A DNA stretch of 64,000 nt from Undaria pinnatifida (lineage: Eukaryota > Sar > Phaeophyceae > Laminariales > Alariaceae): NCBI GenBank assembly GCA_012845835.1, contig JABAKD010000016.1, forward strand, positions 13,691,020 to 13,755,019. Reading direction: 5' to 3'. Shown here in pieces: positions 63,228-64,000 of the stretch (position 1 is its first letter; every line of letters starts with the position of its first letter). The translations under genes and the position numbers were made by a program. The notes beneath the pieces were generated by a model that searched no databases, had not been told where the DNA came from, and saw only the letters and a program-made list of their open reading frames with translations.

Positions 63228-64000
63228 TGAGAAGCGCGATTCGACCCCGCGAAAGGCCCTGGTGTTAACTATGTAATACCAGGTATGTACGACATTAAGG
63301 CTAAAGTATGGACTTGTTTGGGATAGTCGGTGTTTACTTGCCGAGTTACTTGCGCAGTGGCTATATATATATTTTTTGTCTTTCGAGAGCTTTTTCTCCC
63401 GTCTTCAACTTGCACAACCCCGCGATTTAAACCAACGTCATTCCGAAGGGGAAGCTTGCATTATGATCAAGAGAATAGAACACACTCCAGTTGTGTAATT
63501 CACTGCACGCGTAATGCTAGAAGGCGATGGTTGGGGCGGCGGGGAAGGGGGGGGTGGGGGAGGGTCTAAATGAAGCTTGACTACGATACCATATACATGA
63601 AATGGAGTTACTGCTGCATGGGTGGCTCGAAATGTAAAAGCTCATGTCACCTGTCGGATACGTATTGTTTGCAACTCTGGCGGATATTGATTTTTGGTGG
63701 GGCAGGTGGCGAGGGGGTTGGGGACGTGGCGGGGTGGAGTTGGAGGGGTTGTTAGGGCGGGGGGGGGGGGGGGCGAAGGTGGAGACGATCTTCAATTACT
63801 CATGCCAGGGTACATACAGAAAAACCAGCAATCAATGTAGGATTCGGTACGAAGTTTGTGGAGGCGGTATTGAATTCGGGAAACGGGGGCCAGAGGGCCC
63901 CGGCGAGCGAGAGTGAACACGAGGGTCAGAGAGAAGAGGCGGCGGGTCGTTCTCAGCTAGCAACGACGCATTGGAAGCAGGTGCACATCGCCTAGTACTT

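Larger units (their letters stand above)
52079..64000. other. Repeat-dominated region, no secure gene
   Basis: Filled by duplications, SINE and inverted-repeat elements, satellites and telomere-like tracts annotated separately. A 211-codon frame at 52721-53356 starts in a CAG microsatellite and is Cys/Leu/Phe-rich without any motif. Part of it (TGCTGTATTTGCAGTGCG, about 53250) is shared with 47870-47890, so I take it for repeat sequence. Confidence 0.5.

Overview
This is a piece of a gene-poor, repeat-rich eukaryotic nuclear genome. Genes are split by GT-AG introns, exons are mostly 80-165 bp and introns run from about 0.2 kb to over 3 kb. Simple repeats, tandem duplications, SINE-like and MITE-like elements and a broken non-LTR retrotransposon fill the space between. 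Conserved residues point to a eukaryote but no residue fixes the lineage. The style (long repeat-laden introns, Ala/Ser/Pro/CAG-rich proteins, an R2-like retroelement, degenerate CCCTAA tracts) would suit a photosynthetic stramenopile such as a brown alga, but that is inference only.

Layout. 1-2.2 kb holds no gene. 2.2-8.8 kb (+) is a complete inositol monophosphatase gene in eight exons; intron 6 carries a ~400 bp AGT microsatellite. 8.9-16.4 kb is intergenic with direct duplications (262 bp x2, 154 bp x2). 16.4-24.8 kb (-) is a three-exon gene for a ~1250-residue low-complexity protein that I do not recognise. It is built from repeated modules, and one ~90-residue module is cut by an intron at the same place and phase in both copies. 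336 bp away and divergently transcribed, 25.2-32.5 kb (+) is BUD23/WBSCR22, the 18S rRNA (guanine-N7) methyltransferase, in six exons.

32.5-38 kb has no recognisable gene. 38.0-39.9 kb holds a degenerate tandem pair of ORFs with a RING-like Cys/His segment. 40.6-45.6 kb is a broken non-LTR retrotransposon (reverse transcriptase plus C-terminal endonuclease-like region). It is split by a 1153 bp DNA transposon with inverted ends and a 5 bp target duplication. 45.6-64 kb is a repeat graveyard: two copies of a tRNA-headed SINE, two of an inverted-repeat element full of TTTTTCGACT/AGTCGAAAAA motifs, AAC-tailed repeats, a family with the frame [19 protein letters not shown], satellites, telomere-like tracts, and one orphan exon at 51.3-52.1 kb.

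The most unusual signal is a recurring one. Several exons are preceded in their own intron by decayed tandem copies of the same 3' splice site and exon start. These 'echoes' occur at BUD23 exons 4, 5 and 6, IMPase exon 8, and (acceptor side only) exon C of the modular gene. BUD23 exon 1 has a related duplication on the donor side. The echoes look like frozen steps of intron growth by local duplication, with the most downstream copy remaining the functional exon.
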